Source: Bacteriovoracaceae bacterium UBA6200 (GTDB lineage Bacteria > Bdellovibrionota > Bacteriovoracia > Bacteriovoracales > Bacteriovoracaceae). From it: a stretch of 55,583 nt of DNA. Below are positions 42,992 through 51,669 of the stretch, in pieces (position 1 is the first letter of the stretch; the number at the start of each line of letters is the position of its first letter). The notes beneath the pieces were generated by a model. That model was given only the letters and a program-made list of their open reading frames with translations, was not told where the DNA came from and ran no database searches. Both the position numbers and the translations under genes were made by a program. The DNA lies in NCBI GenBank assembly GCA_002422605.1, contig DISW01000007.1:1-55583 (forward strand). Direction: 5' to 3'.

Positions 42992-43635
42992 AAAACCTTT
43001 TGATAGGTATACTCTTTTCTTCAATAGGTGTTCAGGCAGCTTGTCTGCCTGAAGCTCCTTTTCTCAATCATAAATCCAGACTAATGAGTCTAAATCTTAA
43101 TATGAAAGGAATCGAGGAAGCCGCTTCAGAATTTGAAGGGCAGATCCTGAGAGAACTTCCGACTGGTCAGGACCTCGTTATTAATCTGGAGCCACAGAAT
43201 CCTCGGGTGAATGCGGAGATTAAAAAAAATGATTCAGAAATAGTGGTTTCTGTCTGGGGAGGTATGCTCGGTCATCCTCTAATGACTCCAGATGCGTTCA
43301 CTCTTCTTTTATGTCATGAAATTGGTCACCTGCTGGGCGGTCCACCACTTAAATCACGCAATGGCTGGTCATCGACAGAGGGGCAGGCCGATTATTATTC
43401 GGGCATTTGTGCCAGATCTTTTGAGTTCGATTCAGCACGATTTATGGATGCAGCTTTGAATTTAACTAAAATTTATGCTCAGGTGAGTAATCAAGTTGAA
43501 CCTGAGCTTGATAGTTGCGACACTTCCCTGGCGACCAGAACCAATTACGGTCATCCAAAAGCTCAATGTCGTTTAGATACACTCCTCGCCGGTTGGCGTG
43601 AGCAGCCCAGGCCTTCATGCTGGTTTGTTCAGTAA
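42988..43635 (+). CDS. Secreted putative zinc metallopeptidase (HExxH)
   Basis: A 215-aa exported protein. The signal peptide ends near SIGVQA, cut before ACLPE. The zinc motif CHEIGHLLGG is at about residues 109-118, followed 20 or so residues later by EGQADYYS, in which Glu or Asp can be the third ligand as in gluzincin-type enzymes. Six Cys in the mature part suggest disulfides. No family is recognised beyond the motif. It starts with GTG, overlapping the preceding gene by four bases (GTGA), so the two are translationally coupled. Export, motif and linkage are seen directly; peptidase activity is inference. Confidence 0.75.
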   Translation: MKNLLIGILFSSIGVQAACLPEAPFLNHKSRLMSLNLNMKGIEEAASEFEGQILRELPTGQDLVINLEPQNPRVNAEIKKNDSEIVVSVWGGMLGHPLMTPDAFTLLLCHEIGHLLGGPPLKSRNGWSSTEGQADYYSGICARSFEFDSARFMDAALNLTKIYAQVSNQVEPELDSCDTSLATRTNYGHPKAQCRLDTLLAGWREQPRPSCWFVQ

Positions 43636-43731
43636 ATGCATCCAGAATATTCCCTTCCCCTATAGCAAAATTCATTCAGCTGATAGAGAATAAATAAAGA
43701 TATTGTTTGATTCTTATTGGTAGGGGAAGGC

Positions 43732-44337
43732 ATGAGTAAAAAACCACTAAAAATTGTCGTTACCGGAGGACCTGGAGGTGGAAAAACCACTGCTCTGGAT
43801 TTGTTTCGACGTGAGTATATAGATCAATTGAATGTCGTTCCGGAAGCAGCAAGCCTCATGTTTAGCGCTGGTATGACCAGACAGCAGACGGATATAAAGA
43901 AAATTAAACTCTCACAGATCGCTATTTATAAAATGCAAAAGAATCTTGAAGAGTCTTTTACGAGTTTGGCCCACGGGAGTTTACTCCTGTGTGATCGCGG
44001 AACTTTAGATGGACTGGCCTATTGGCCGGATTCTGAAGAGGATTATTTCCGGACTTTAAACACAAGTTTTGAGAAGGAATTTTCTGAATATTATGCTGTT
44101 ATCTTTTTTCAAACTTCGGCAGCATCAGGACATAATATAAAAAGCAATAACCCATTTCGCACAGAAGATTCAGCACAAGCAACAAAGCTAGATGAAAAAC
44201 TTCAAGAAATTTGGTCTAAGCATCCTAACTATCATTTCGTTAGGAATAACACTTCTTTCATGAAAAAAATCGGGATGGGCATTGCCACCATCAATAAAGT
44301 ACTGCTTGATTCTCAACTTAGATTCGATAACGAGTAA
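43732..44337 (+). CDS. P-loop ATPase/kinase-like protein (AAA_28 type)
   Basis: A soluble P-loop protein. I start at ATG 43732, since GGGGAAGG precedes it closely; the frame remains open for five more codons upstream (from TTG). The P-loop is VTGGPGGGKTTAL, followed by VVPEAAS, RGTLDGLAYWP (Walker B or lid-like), and a late Arg/Lys-rich stretch. The order resembles AAA_28 / NadR-like nucleoside kinase folds. The substrate is unknown. At 201 aa it is a single domain. It stands alone between the secreted pair and a bidirectional terminator. Confidence 0.75.
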   Translation: MSKKPLKIVVTGGPGGGKTTALDLFRREYIDQLNVVPEAASLMFSAGMTRQQTDIKKIKLSQIAIYKMQKNLEESFTSLAHGSLLLCDRGTLDGLAYWPDSEEDYFRTLNTSFEKEFSEYYAVIFFQTSAASGHNIKSNNPFRTEDSAQATKLDEKLQEIWSKHPNYHFVRNNTSFMKKIGMGIATINKVLLDSQLRFDNE

Positions 44338-44342
44338 AAAAT

Positions 44343-44367
44343 GGCCGGATTGCTCCGGCCTTTTTTT
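44343..44367. terminator. Bidirectional intrinsic terminator
   Basis: Stem GGCCGG/CCGGCC with loop ATTGCT; seven T follow on the plus strand and six on the minus strand. It ends the P-loop gene and the minus-strand polysaccharide operon, whose last stop codon overlaps it. Confidence 0.9.
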
Positions 44368-45649
44368 ATTGATGACTAAAAATTTTCTTTAAAACCTTCA
44401 TCGTCATGGGTTTTCCCGCCGGGCTGAAACCAGTATCACCAATCCCACGATTTCTGTTAGGATAAACCGAAACATCCCAGAAGCTTGCTCCTCTGAACCA
44501 TGGAAAATTAGGCTCCCAAAAGCTTAAATAGAGAGCTTCATAAGCCGCTGCCTGATGGGCTTCATTATAGGTTCCTTGACCATCTTCGTAATCGAATGGA
44601 TTAATGAAACCCTTCGTAATACTTCTGAAGCCCACTTCTTTAAAGATCATGACTTGCTCTTTTTCAGTAACACTTGAAATTTCTGCCAAGGTCACATCCA
44701 TCTGCCCTGCATACTCTTCAGCTCGAACTCTGAGTAATGAAACCAGGTCAGCATATATAAGTGGAATATGATCGGTCTTAGAGGCGAGACTTCGATAGAT
44801 ATCAATTCCTATCGCATCCAACTCATTCCAGAAAGTCACAAGGTCCTGCCAAATTTCATGTTCAGCGGGATTTGTTGGTGCTGCTAGATCAACCAGACGG
44901 TAGCGCCAACGCTCTAGTTCTCCACCTAAGGCATTCAGTTCCCCATTTGTTGAGGCACGGTCATCGGTGAAATTAATGTCATACATGATTCGAGTATTAG
45001 GTTTTAATTTTGAACGGGTATAACGAAGAAGCTGTAACCACTTTCCAGGAAAGCCAAAGGGATATTCTTGCCACTGATCTTCAATACCAACAGTCATTGA
45101 ATAAAGTTCTGCCCCGATTGTATATTCTGCAACATTGTTAAGCCTTGCAATCAGGAGATAAATATCGTGGAACTGTTTAAATGATTCAAACCAACGGTTA
45201 ACATCTTTGGGCTGGATATTTCCATGCCACCAAGTTATGACCGAACCATCTGGTTGAGTTTCATGATAAGGGAATTCCCCGTTTGGGCCGACAACGAAAA
45301 AGATAGGTCTAATTCCTACTGTCATTCCTTGGGAGTGAATATAATCGATTAAGCGCTTGTAACGGGCCCTCTCTTGTACTCTTTGAGCAACGGGAACTTC
45401 CGGCACCACATCGCTTCCCCGAGGGTCTGTCATTCGCGCCTGCGGATTAAGAACCACATGTGTCGCACCTAATTGCTTAATTTTATCTACACCAAGTTGT
45501 GCAGGCGTTTTGGGTTTCCCTGATGGAGCTGCATCGTAGATATAGTCTTCACCCCATTGAGTTAAATTCATTCCCCGTACCATGGGTACAGGATTTGCCA
45601 TCGCCAAGCCTGAACATATCAGGAAAATCAAAAAAACCATCAGTTTCAT
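44366..45649 (-). CDS. Secreted glycoside hydrolase-like TIM barrel (GH113-like)
   Basis: A 427-aa exported protein: the signal peptide ends at GLAMA (about residue 18). The body reads as a (beta/alpha)8 barrel, with VRGMNLTQWG, THVVLNPQAR, GMTVGIRPIFF, YTIGAELYSM (probable acid/base Glu), GIDIYRSLAS, and VTLAEISSV (probable nucleophile Glu), then WDVSVYPN near the end. The two Glu at strand ends and the order resemble GH113 beta-mannanase-like enzymes. It would cut or trim a glycan in the periplasm. It is the last gene of the polysaccharide operon, overlapping wecB by four bases. The exact family is from memory of the pattern. Confidence 0.72.
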   Translation of the reverse strand: MKLMVFLIFLICSGLAMANPVPMVRGMNLTQWGEDYIYDAAPSGKPKTPAQLGVDKIKQLGATHVVLNPQARMTDPRGSDVVPEVPVAQRVQERARYKRLIDYIHSQGMTVGIRPIFFVVGPNGEFPYHETQPDGSVITWWHGNIQPKDVNRWFESFKQFHDIYLLIARLNNVAEYTIGAELYSMTVGIEDQWQEYPFGFPGKWLQLLRYTRSKLKPNTRIMYDINFTDDRASTNGELNALGGELERWRYRLVDLAAPTNPAEHEIWQDLVTFWNELDAIGIDIYRSLASKTDHIPLIYADLVSLLRVRAEEYAGQMDVTLAEISSVTEKEQVMIFKEVGFRSITKGFINPFDYEDGQGTYNEAHQAAAYEALYLSFWEPNFPWFRGASFWDVSVYPNRNRGIGDTGFSPAGKPMTMKVLKKIFSHQ

Positions 45650-46743
45650 TTTGCCGCCTTATAATGAGTTAATATTCGCCATGCTTTCTTTGAGCTAAAT
45701 CCGTCTCCATAGGGATTGTCACCTTTTCCCTGACAACCTTCATTTAAAGCCGTTTTAACTTCTTCACAAATCCTTTGAGGATTTGTTCCTACCAGTTTGC
45801 AAAACCCACTTCTCACACCTTCAGCTCTCTCTGTTGATTCCCTCATGACAATGACAGGAATTCGAAGTGTCGGTGCTTCTTCTTGAATTCCTCCTGAGTC
45901 AGTAAGAATCACACTTGCTCTTTTCATCAAAGCGACAAATGGTAAGTAATCTAAAGGGTCAGTCAGAAGGAGGTTTGGAAGATTTTTGAGTTCTGACATC
46001 ATGATGTCTTTTACATTTGGATTTAAGTGAACAGGGTAAACAATTTTAACGTCAGGGATCTCCTGACTTATTTGTCTTAGGGCCTGAGCAATCTGCTTCA
46101 TACCTGTGCCAAAGTTCTCTCTTCGGTGGCCAGTTACTAAGAGAAGTTTGCTTCCTCCTAAGAAAGTTCTGACCTTTTCTGGTAAGTGAGCATCATGGAG
46201 TTTTTCACTGACAGTTCTTAAAGCATCTAGACCAGTATTTCCGATCACATGAACATTCTTTACAATTCCTTCCCCTTGGAGAGAAAGCATTGCATCTTCT
46301 GTTGGAGCAAGATGAATTTCGGCCAGGCGAGAGATAAGCTGACGATTTGCTTCTTCAGGAAAAGGGGAGTGAATATTTCTAGTCCTAAGACCTGCTTCCA
46401 GATGGATCACAGGAATATGATTCAGGAAGGCCCAGTAAGCCCCGATATAGGCACTTGTCGTATCTCCTTGAACCATCAAAGCATCAGTTTCCCGGAGGTC
46501 AGGATTCTCATTTAAAATTTTCAGCATGTGCCCTGAAAGGGCGGTAAGATCTTGATTGGGTCGCATAACGTTCAAGTCAACATCGGGTTGGATACCGAAA
46601 AACTCTAAAAGGGGAATGGCCATTTCTCGGTGTTGTCCTGTGAAAACAACTTTCACTTCATGACCTTGATCCCGGCCTTCTTTAATGAGTGGAGCAAATT
46701 TTATAGTTTCCGGTCTGGTGCCGAACAGAGTGGTAAGCCTCAT
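45646..46743 (-). CDS. wecB: UDP-N-acetylglucosamine 2-epimerase
   Basis: A cytoplasmic non-hydrolysing epimerase of 365 aa that interconverts UDP-GlcNAc and UDP-ManNAc. Conserved blocks: FGTRPETIKFAPL, TGQHREM, VQGDTTSAY, HLEAGLRT, FPEEANRQL, TGHRRENFG (catalytic His) and SGGIQEEAP. All expected catalytic acidic and His positions are present. It supplies ManNAc for a polymer. It sits two bases after the DUF2334 gene and overlaps the hydrolase gene by four bases. Along with the NfrB-like glycosyltransferase this places ManNAc as the likely building block. Confidence 0.96.
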   Translation of the reverse strand: MRLTTLFGTRPETIKFAPLIKEGRDQGHEVKVVFTGQHREMAIPLLEFFGIQPDVDLNVMRPNQDLTALSGHMLKILNENPDLRETDALMVQGDTTSAYIGAYWAFLNHIPVIHLEAGLRTRNIHSPFPEEANRQLISRLAEIHLAPTEDAMLSLQGEGIVKNVHVIGNTGLDALRTVSEKLHDAHLPEKVRTFLGGSKLLLVTGHRRENFGTGMKQIAQALRQISQEIPDVKIVYPVHLNPNVKDIMMSELKNLPNLLLTDPLDYLPFVALMKRASVILTDSGGIQEEAPTLRIPVIVMRESTERAEGVRSGFCKLVGTNPQRICEEVKTALNEGCQGKGDNPYGDGFSSKKAWRILTHYKAAK

Positions 46744-46745
46744 TT

Positions 46746-49535
46746 TTATACCTCATTAGGAAATAAAGTCTCATCAGTAATCGACTTGAATTCATAGCCA
46801 AGTTCTTTAAGGCCTTCGATAATGTAAGGAAGAGAATGCTTTCCTCCTATCTTTTCGAAAGAACCAGGATTTTCTACGTAATAAAGGCTTTTCGGATTGA
46901 GGAGCAGAGGATGCCAGAAGAAGGAAGCAACAGCACCTCGAATGACTTTTAATTTTTTTGCTCTACGAAGGATATCGTCGGGAGTGCTAATCGGTCTCCA
47001 CGTTTCTTTGGGATAGAAAGCAAAATCAACCATGCCTAAGGTTTCAGGAATGATGGCCTGACCATAAACATCTTTATGAGTGATAAAAGGAGAAGCGATT
47101 CCACTAAAGGATGAGTAGTCAGCTTTAACTTGAATGTTATTTAGAATACGTCTTCTCTCGTCTCCGCATTCTGAAGGTTTGCACTCAAAAGCTTGAAGGT
47201 GCTTTGGAAGACCAGTGTCTTTCAAAACATCATGGGAAACGAAGATAGAGCGGTGATAGTGCCATTTAAACATCTTGGAGAAGATAAGATAATCGAGGAC
47301 ACTGGCCGCGTAGTGAGGAGCCTCGAAGGCTGCGGGAGTAATCTTAAGATCCTGAAGGACTTTAATTCCTAATTCCAGTCGACGGGTTACCCAATCAACA
47401 CTGTCAAAAGGAAGGGGAGTATTTTGAGGATAAAGCCAGAACTCATAGTCAGCTCCTGAAATTCCGTCATAGCCGGACATAAGACATCCCACAGAATGGG
47501 CCGTCCCATGCATGACGATATCTGCTCCTCGATTAATGGCATATTTCAATTGCCCTACAAAACTGGGGAATTTTGTTATAGGACTAAAAGTTGGTTTGTG
47601 AGAATCGTTATGAGTTCCGAAAATATTCGATAAGAAAGGGATGAGAGCAATGGAATAAGGAATTTTATTTGAACCGAGATAATCACTGACCCATTTAAAG
47701 TCTTTATCCGGTAAAGTAGGATTCACATCTTCGATACGGACCAGTGCGATTCTTTCTTTTGGTGCTGTTTCACCGAGTATGTCCCAGAGAAGATCACAGA
47801 AGATATAGAAACGGTCTTCATAATGAACATAACTGAAAGGGCTATCAGCGAGGTACCAAAGATTTTCGCTTTTAACAGCATAAGGAGTTTTTTTATCCGT
47901 CTTATCATGACGAGCATAAGAAAGAACTTCTACTTTCTCAGGGGAAGAAATTTCAACTTTATGGATTTCTGGACTTGATTCAAAAGTATTAGCGATAGGA
48001 TTCCACTTGGAGACTTTAAAAAATGTTTCTCCTTTGTAGTCAAATTGACTGTAGAACCCAGGATTCTGATTGTTGATACTGGGAGTAGAATCGGCTTGAA
48101 TCAGTATTTGAGCATCGAAGCCTAAATCCTTATCACGCTCTTTCATTGCCTGAGCGAATGAAGCTATCTTGTAGTTAAGCCAGGCAACAGGTGTCGTTTT
48201 AACTGCATTGGCCATTTCCTCCAGAAAACTTTCTGGAAGCTCTTGATTGAAGTTTGTACCAAGATAAAAAATGGCCTGGCACTTAATGTACTCTTTCTTT
48301 TTATACTTACCTATTTCTTTCGAAACGACTTTCCATTGAGGAAAAGCGCCCAAGACACTTTGGAGCATCATTGCATGAACTTCACCAATCTTGTCCTGCT
48401 TGATCAGCGTATCAACTTTGTCATAGTAGATACAGGCCGTCTTAGTGGCAGCGGACTTTGGCAAGGGGAGCGCGGGAGAAGTTATATTATCCGAAACAGG
48501 AAGATCATAGAGGTTCAACTTCGGTATTATCGGATTATAAAAGGGATAACGAGCATCAGGAGTTTCAGGTTCAGCATAGGTATTAGCTTCAAGAATCTCC
48601 ACCGTTTTAAACTTCATCCCTTCTTCTTCCAAAGTAAGAAGGACTTGTCTTAACTTTTGAAGACGTTCAACTTGTAACTGATGTTTGAAGTTAGTACCAC
48701 TACAGTATAATTCTTCCCCCTGAGTATAAGGTTTCTCACAACCAGGAACAACAACTCTTGCCAGGTGAATGGGCATCGTTGGAAGTAAGGCTTCTAACAT
48801 CATCCTGGTCTTTCTAAGTTCGTCGATATCAACATTTCCATTTGGAAAATGTGTTTCAGGATTCACGACCATTGAAATACCATCTATTAGTCCTGCTAAA
48901 CGAAGCGGCTTCTTTGCATGTTTAACAGCATGGCTTAAAGCTTCAAGGTCTTCGTCTCCAACGACTTCAAGAAGGACCTTGGTCGCTGGGGCCTTACTCT
49001 TCCTGGTGTCTTTTAAAAGAGCTTCAAAGCGGGGGATAAGTGTTTCATTTGCAAGTAGATGAACCAGCCCTGAACCAACAACTAAAGTTCCTACATCATG
49101 TCTTCGAGTTAACTTTGTAAATTGAGCAATCAATTGATTGTAGCTAGTCAGCGCAAGATCAGGACGTGCAGGACGAATTCTTGTCGCCGGTTTAGCTTCT
49201 CCCTCTCCGGGGTTTTCAAATAGGATAGGTTTTAAAGTCATTTCCGCATCAGCTTGGAGTATTCTTGTATTAGAAATAGCAAGCTCGGCCATGCTGGTTT
49301 TAATGACTGGAAAATAAAACAGGGACTTTTGATCGCCGGCCCAAGCGAGCCTTGGGTGAAGAGAAATTTTCTTGTGACCCTTCTGGACCAGTTCATAAAG
49401 AACTCTGGCATACGAGTCCGAGTTATAGGAATAGGAAGCTTTCGTTATGTAATTTTCTCTAATGGCCCCTTCCCATTCAAAGGCTTGTCCCACCAAGGGA
49501 CAAGCTGCCAAAAGAATTAAAAATAGACCTTTCAT
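46746..49535 (-). CDS. Secreted DUF2334 (deacetylase-like) protein with N-terminal domain
   Basis: A 929-aa exported protein. The signal peptide is residues 1-18 (LLAACPLVGQA). Residues about 20-340 may be a TIM-barrel-like domain (repeated strands such as TLVVGSGLVHLLA and KVLLEVVG), by analogy with two-domain hydrolase/deacetylases; this is uncertain. The C-terminal half, about 595-925, is DUF2334, a polysaccharide-deacetylase-like fold: ALVRIEDVNPT (acidic pair near 602-603), IPYSIALIPFL, IVMHGTAHSVG (His motif) and a late FFWHPLL. It would remove acetyl groups from an exported glycan. It lies between the two unknown secreted genes and wecB, with gaps of two bases. Confidence 0.78.
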   Translation of the reverse strand: MKGLFLILLAACPLVGQAFEWEGAIRENYITKASYSYNSDSYARVLYELVQKGHKKISLHPRLAWAGDQKSLFYFPVIKTSMAELAISNTRILQADAEMTLKPILFENPGEGEAKPATRIRPARPDLALTSYNQLIAQFTKLTRRHDVGTLVVGSGLVHLLANETLIPRFEALLKDTRKSKAPATKVLLEVVGDEDLEALSHAVKHAKKPLRLAGLIDGISMVVNPETHFPNGNVDIDELRKTRMMLEALLPTMPIHLARVVVPGCEKPYTQGEELYCSGTNFKHQLQVERLQKLRQVLLTLEEEGMKFKTVEILEANTYAEPETPDARYPFYNPIIPKLNLYDLPVSDNITSPALPLPKSAATKTACIYYDKVDTLIKQDKIGEVHAMMLQSVLGAFPQWKVVSKEIGKYKKKEYIKCQAIFYLGTNFNQELPESFLEEMANAVKTTPVAWLNYKIASFAQAMKERDKDLGFDAQILIQADSTPSINNQNPGFYSQFDYKGETFFKVSKWNPIANTFESSPEIHKVEISSPEKVEVLSYARHDKTDKKTPYAVKSENLWYLADSPFSYVHYEDRFYIFCDLLWDILGETAPKERIALVRIEDVNPTLPDKDFKWVSDYLGSNKIPYSIALIPFLSNIFGTHNDSHKPTFSPITKFPSFVGQLKYAINRGADIVMHGTAHSVGCLMSGYDGISGADYEFWLYPQNTPLPFDSVDWVTRRLELGIKVLQDLKITPAAFEAPHYAASVLDYLIFSKMFKWHYHRSIFVSHDVLKDTGLPKHLQAFECKPSECGDERRRILNNIQVKADYSSFSGIASPFITHKDVYGQAIIPETLGMVDFAFYPKETWRPISTPDDILRRAKKLKVIRGAVASFFWHPLLLNPKSLYYVENPGSFEKIGGKHSLPYIIEGLKELGYEFKSITDETLFPNEV

Positions 49536-49537
49536 AA

Positions 49538-50557
49538 TTAATTTGCCCCGGCGAAGACGTAATCTTGATTATCTCTGATAAATTCCGGTGTAAGTTCATC
49601 CGGGCAAGTATTCATTGGGGCCACTCCAATTGTTTCTCTTGGAATAGTCTCTGTTGAGTACGGATTAACAGGGATTGCATGATAGGTGACTCCCCACCAT
49701 TGAAGAAAATAGGTGCCTTCAATTTCTCTACTGTCACCGCAGGCATCTACTTCGTAAGCATCAAAGGATGAAATATATCTTGTACGCTGTTCAAATAATT
49801 GAATGAAGTCTCCTGGTGCAATTTCATATTCATTTGAAACTTCCACGGTTTCTGTTGTTTGCCGGGAGTATTGTGTGAAATAACTTTTGTTAAAGCTGAA
49901 CACGTTTGCAAAGACTGTCCAGGCGAGAGGAGAGATGTAGAAACCCCACTGCGATCCTTTTGTCCTCGTCCATAGATTTTGGATTCCATGACGAATAAGG
50001 ATCTGGCTTGGGTTAGTAGAACCATTTGAAAGAATTCCCGCCACGGATTCCATGGAAGGCATCACCTGATAACAGTTGTTTTTAATTTTTTCAGGATTAA
50101 TCGTTTGAGAAAGAATAACCGGACGAGAGACGTTAAATACTAGTTGCGACGTCACTGTTTCTAAACTTTTTAGATCTTTAGTAATAAGAAAAACGGTTTG
50201 CTGGACAAAGGAAACATCACTTTTCAAGGTCGGAATTTGAAAGCGATAAGTTCTGCCATTGTTTAGAGTTATACTTTCTTGAGTTCTTTGCCCTTCAAAA
50301 GTTTCATAAGACTCTGATAAATTCCAAACAAGTCGATGAGAGTACCTTCCTGAACCGCCTGTGGCCCATGGCTTTAAGGTGATGGTATTACCATGGAATG
50401 TTCCTCTGAAAACATCACAATTAGTATAGCGCTCTGTATTGGCCGCTATTTGATTGCCTGCCGTGTTCTCAACCCGATCGACTACGATTTTAGTCGAAAG
50501 TGCTGCGAAACTGGCCGAGCACCAGAGACTTAAAGTTAATAGTATTAACGGTTTCAT
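49538..50557 (-). CDS. Secreted protein of unknown function (polysaccharide operon, first of pair)
   Basis: A 339-aa exported protein: signal peptide MKPLILLTLSLWCSASFA. I recognise no family. The mature protein looks beta-rich, with two Ig-like portions (SHRLVWNLSESYETFEGQR and TVFLITKDLKSLETVTSQ) and at least four Cys. A central block with GIQNLWTRTKGSQWGFYISPL and a later ACGDSREIEGTYFLQWWGV have counterparts in the next gene. The spacing is tight (two bases to DUF2334, fourteen from the upstream gene). The conserved position in the operon suggests a role in export or attachment of the glycan. Confidence 0.72.
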   Translation of the reverse strand: MKPLILLTLSLWCSASFAALSTKIVVDRVENTAGNQIAANTERYTNCDVFRGTFHGNTITLKPWATGGSGRYSHRLVWNLSESYETFEGQRTQESITLNNGRTYRFQIPTLKSDVSFVQQTVFLITKDLKSLETVTSQLVFNVSRPVILSQTINPEKIKNNCYQVMPSMESVAGILSNGSTNPSQILIRHGIQNLWTRTKGSQWGFYISPLAWTVFANVFSFNKSYFTQYSRQTTETVEVSNEYEIAPGDFIQLFEQRTRYISSFDAYEVDACGDSREIEGTYFLQWWGVTYHAIPVNPYSTETIPRETIGVAPMNTCPDELTPEFIRDNQDYVFAGAN

Positions 50558-50571
50558 AGAAATCCTCCAAT

Positions 50572-51669
50572 CTATAATCGATAGTAAAAAATCATTTCAT
50601 CTGAACTTGAAGTTAAAACATCGTCTGCATAAACAGAACCAAACCCGGCCGAATCCATACAATTAGACATTGATGAATAGGTTTTAGTGATAAAGTCTTT
50701 GAGCTGTTCTGGATGACCGACATATTCTGGAGGAACCACAACAAAACTTTCACTCATTTGACCTACATCAATGAATCCCTCTGACTCAGCTACAAAATCA
50801 CCGCACTGACCAGCATTCCTGTCCCATTCAAATCGACGGGCCTGGTAACGATTAAAGCTTTGCCTCTTTATGAAAACTCCCGATTCGTATTGATTTAAAC
50901 GGTAAACTCTGGTCATTGAGTAGGTTCGCTGATCGCCCAGTTGGTTTTGCCAATCATCAAACAACCAACCCAGGAAACCCAAAGTATTCATTTGTGCTGT
51001 TTCTAATGGATTGGGAGTACCTTCATAATTATTAGGTCCTAAACTTATTCCTACCGAGCTTGATTGTTCCCAAGTTGAATAACTATCCCGAGATATAGTC
51101 ACCATTGGAGAGTGGGGATTTTCGTAAAGCTTTGAAGCAACTTCAACATCTCCTTCCCATTGGCAAAGAGCTTGAGAAGTAACCTGGAAGTAAGGACCGT
51201 TAGTTGGAGAATGATAGAAGGTGGTTGAAAGGGTGCCTGACTTTCTGGAATTAAGTTGTTGCCATCTAACATTGGCCTCCCAGATACGATATCCATTATG
51301 ACGTTGTTCTACTTGTTTAAGCCAGTTTGTATCCGGCGTATTGATATAACCGTTGAAGACCCCGTCGTTGTTAACATGAATACGATTTACTCTGAAACTT
51401 GAGTTTGGATTCGTTCCGTATCGTTGAGTAAATGTCTTTTTATCTTGTTTCTTCAAGCGTTCTTCTGAAAGAGCAGGATTGAATGTCACCGTTAATTCAA
51501 TTCCTTCTTCAGGATTGAGTTCACTAATATTGACCAATAATCTCATTCCATTTGGAGTGGCAACTTTGACTTCTTTTTTAGAACAACTATCAACAAATGA
51601 TAATTTGGAGCTAGAGAAAGTCGTTGTTGAGAACGAGAGCAGGGGGAGTAATAAGATGAGTTTTTTCAT
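50572..51669 (-). CDS. Secreted protein of unknown function (polysaccharide operon, second of pair)
   Basis: A 365-aa exported protein: signal peptide MKKLILLLPLLSFSTTTFS, mature start near SSKLS. No known family is seen. It is beta-rich, with Ig-like portions early (NISELNPEEGIELTVTFNP) and a later region with SVGISLGPN, TYSMTRVYRL and a QCGDF site that resembles ACGD in the neighbouring protein. Total Cys are about four. The ORF begins inside the glycosyltransferase gene (ATGA overlap), so it is co-translated with the synthase and its product probably acts with it in the envelope. The relation to its neighbour is a by-eye inference. Confidence 0.72.
   Translation of the reverse strand: MKKLILLLPLLSFSTTTFSSSKLSFVDSCSKKEVKVATPNGMRLLVNISELNPEEGIELTVTFNPALSEERLKKQDKKTFTQRYGTNPNSSFRVNRIHVNNDGVFNGYINTPDTNWLKQVEQRHNGYRIWEANVRWQQLNSRKSGTLSTTFYHSPTNGPYFQVTSQALCQWEGDVEVASKLYENPHSPMVTISRDSYSTWEQSSSVGISLGPNNYEGTPNPLETAQMNTLGFLGWLFDDWQNQLGDQRTYSMTRVYRLNQYESGVFIKRQSFNRYQARRFEWDRNAGQCGDFVAESEGFIDVGQMSESFVVVPPEYVGHPEQLKDFITKTYSSMSNCMDSAGFGSVYADDVLTSSSDEMIFYYRL

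Noticed and set aside
48243..48653. A 136-codon plus-strand frame inside the DUF2334 gene
   Set aside because: Antisense to a well-supported gene, no ribosome site, odd composition.
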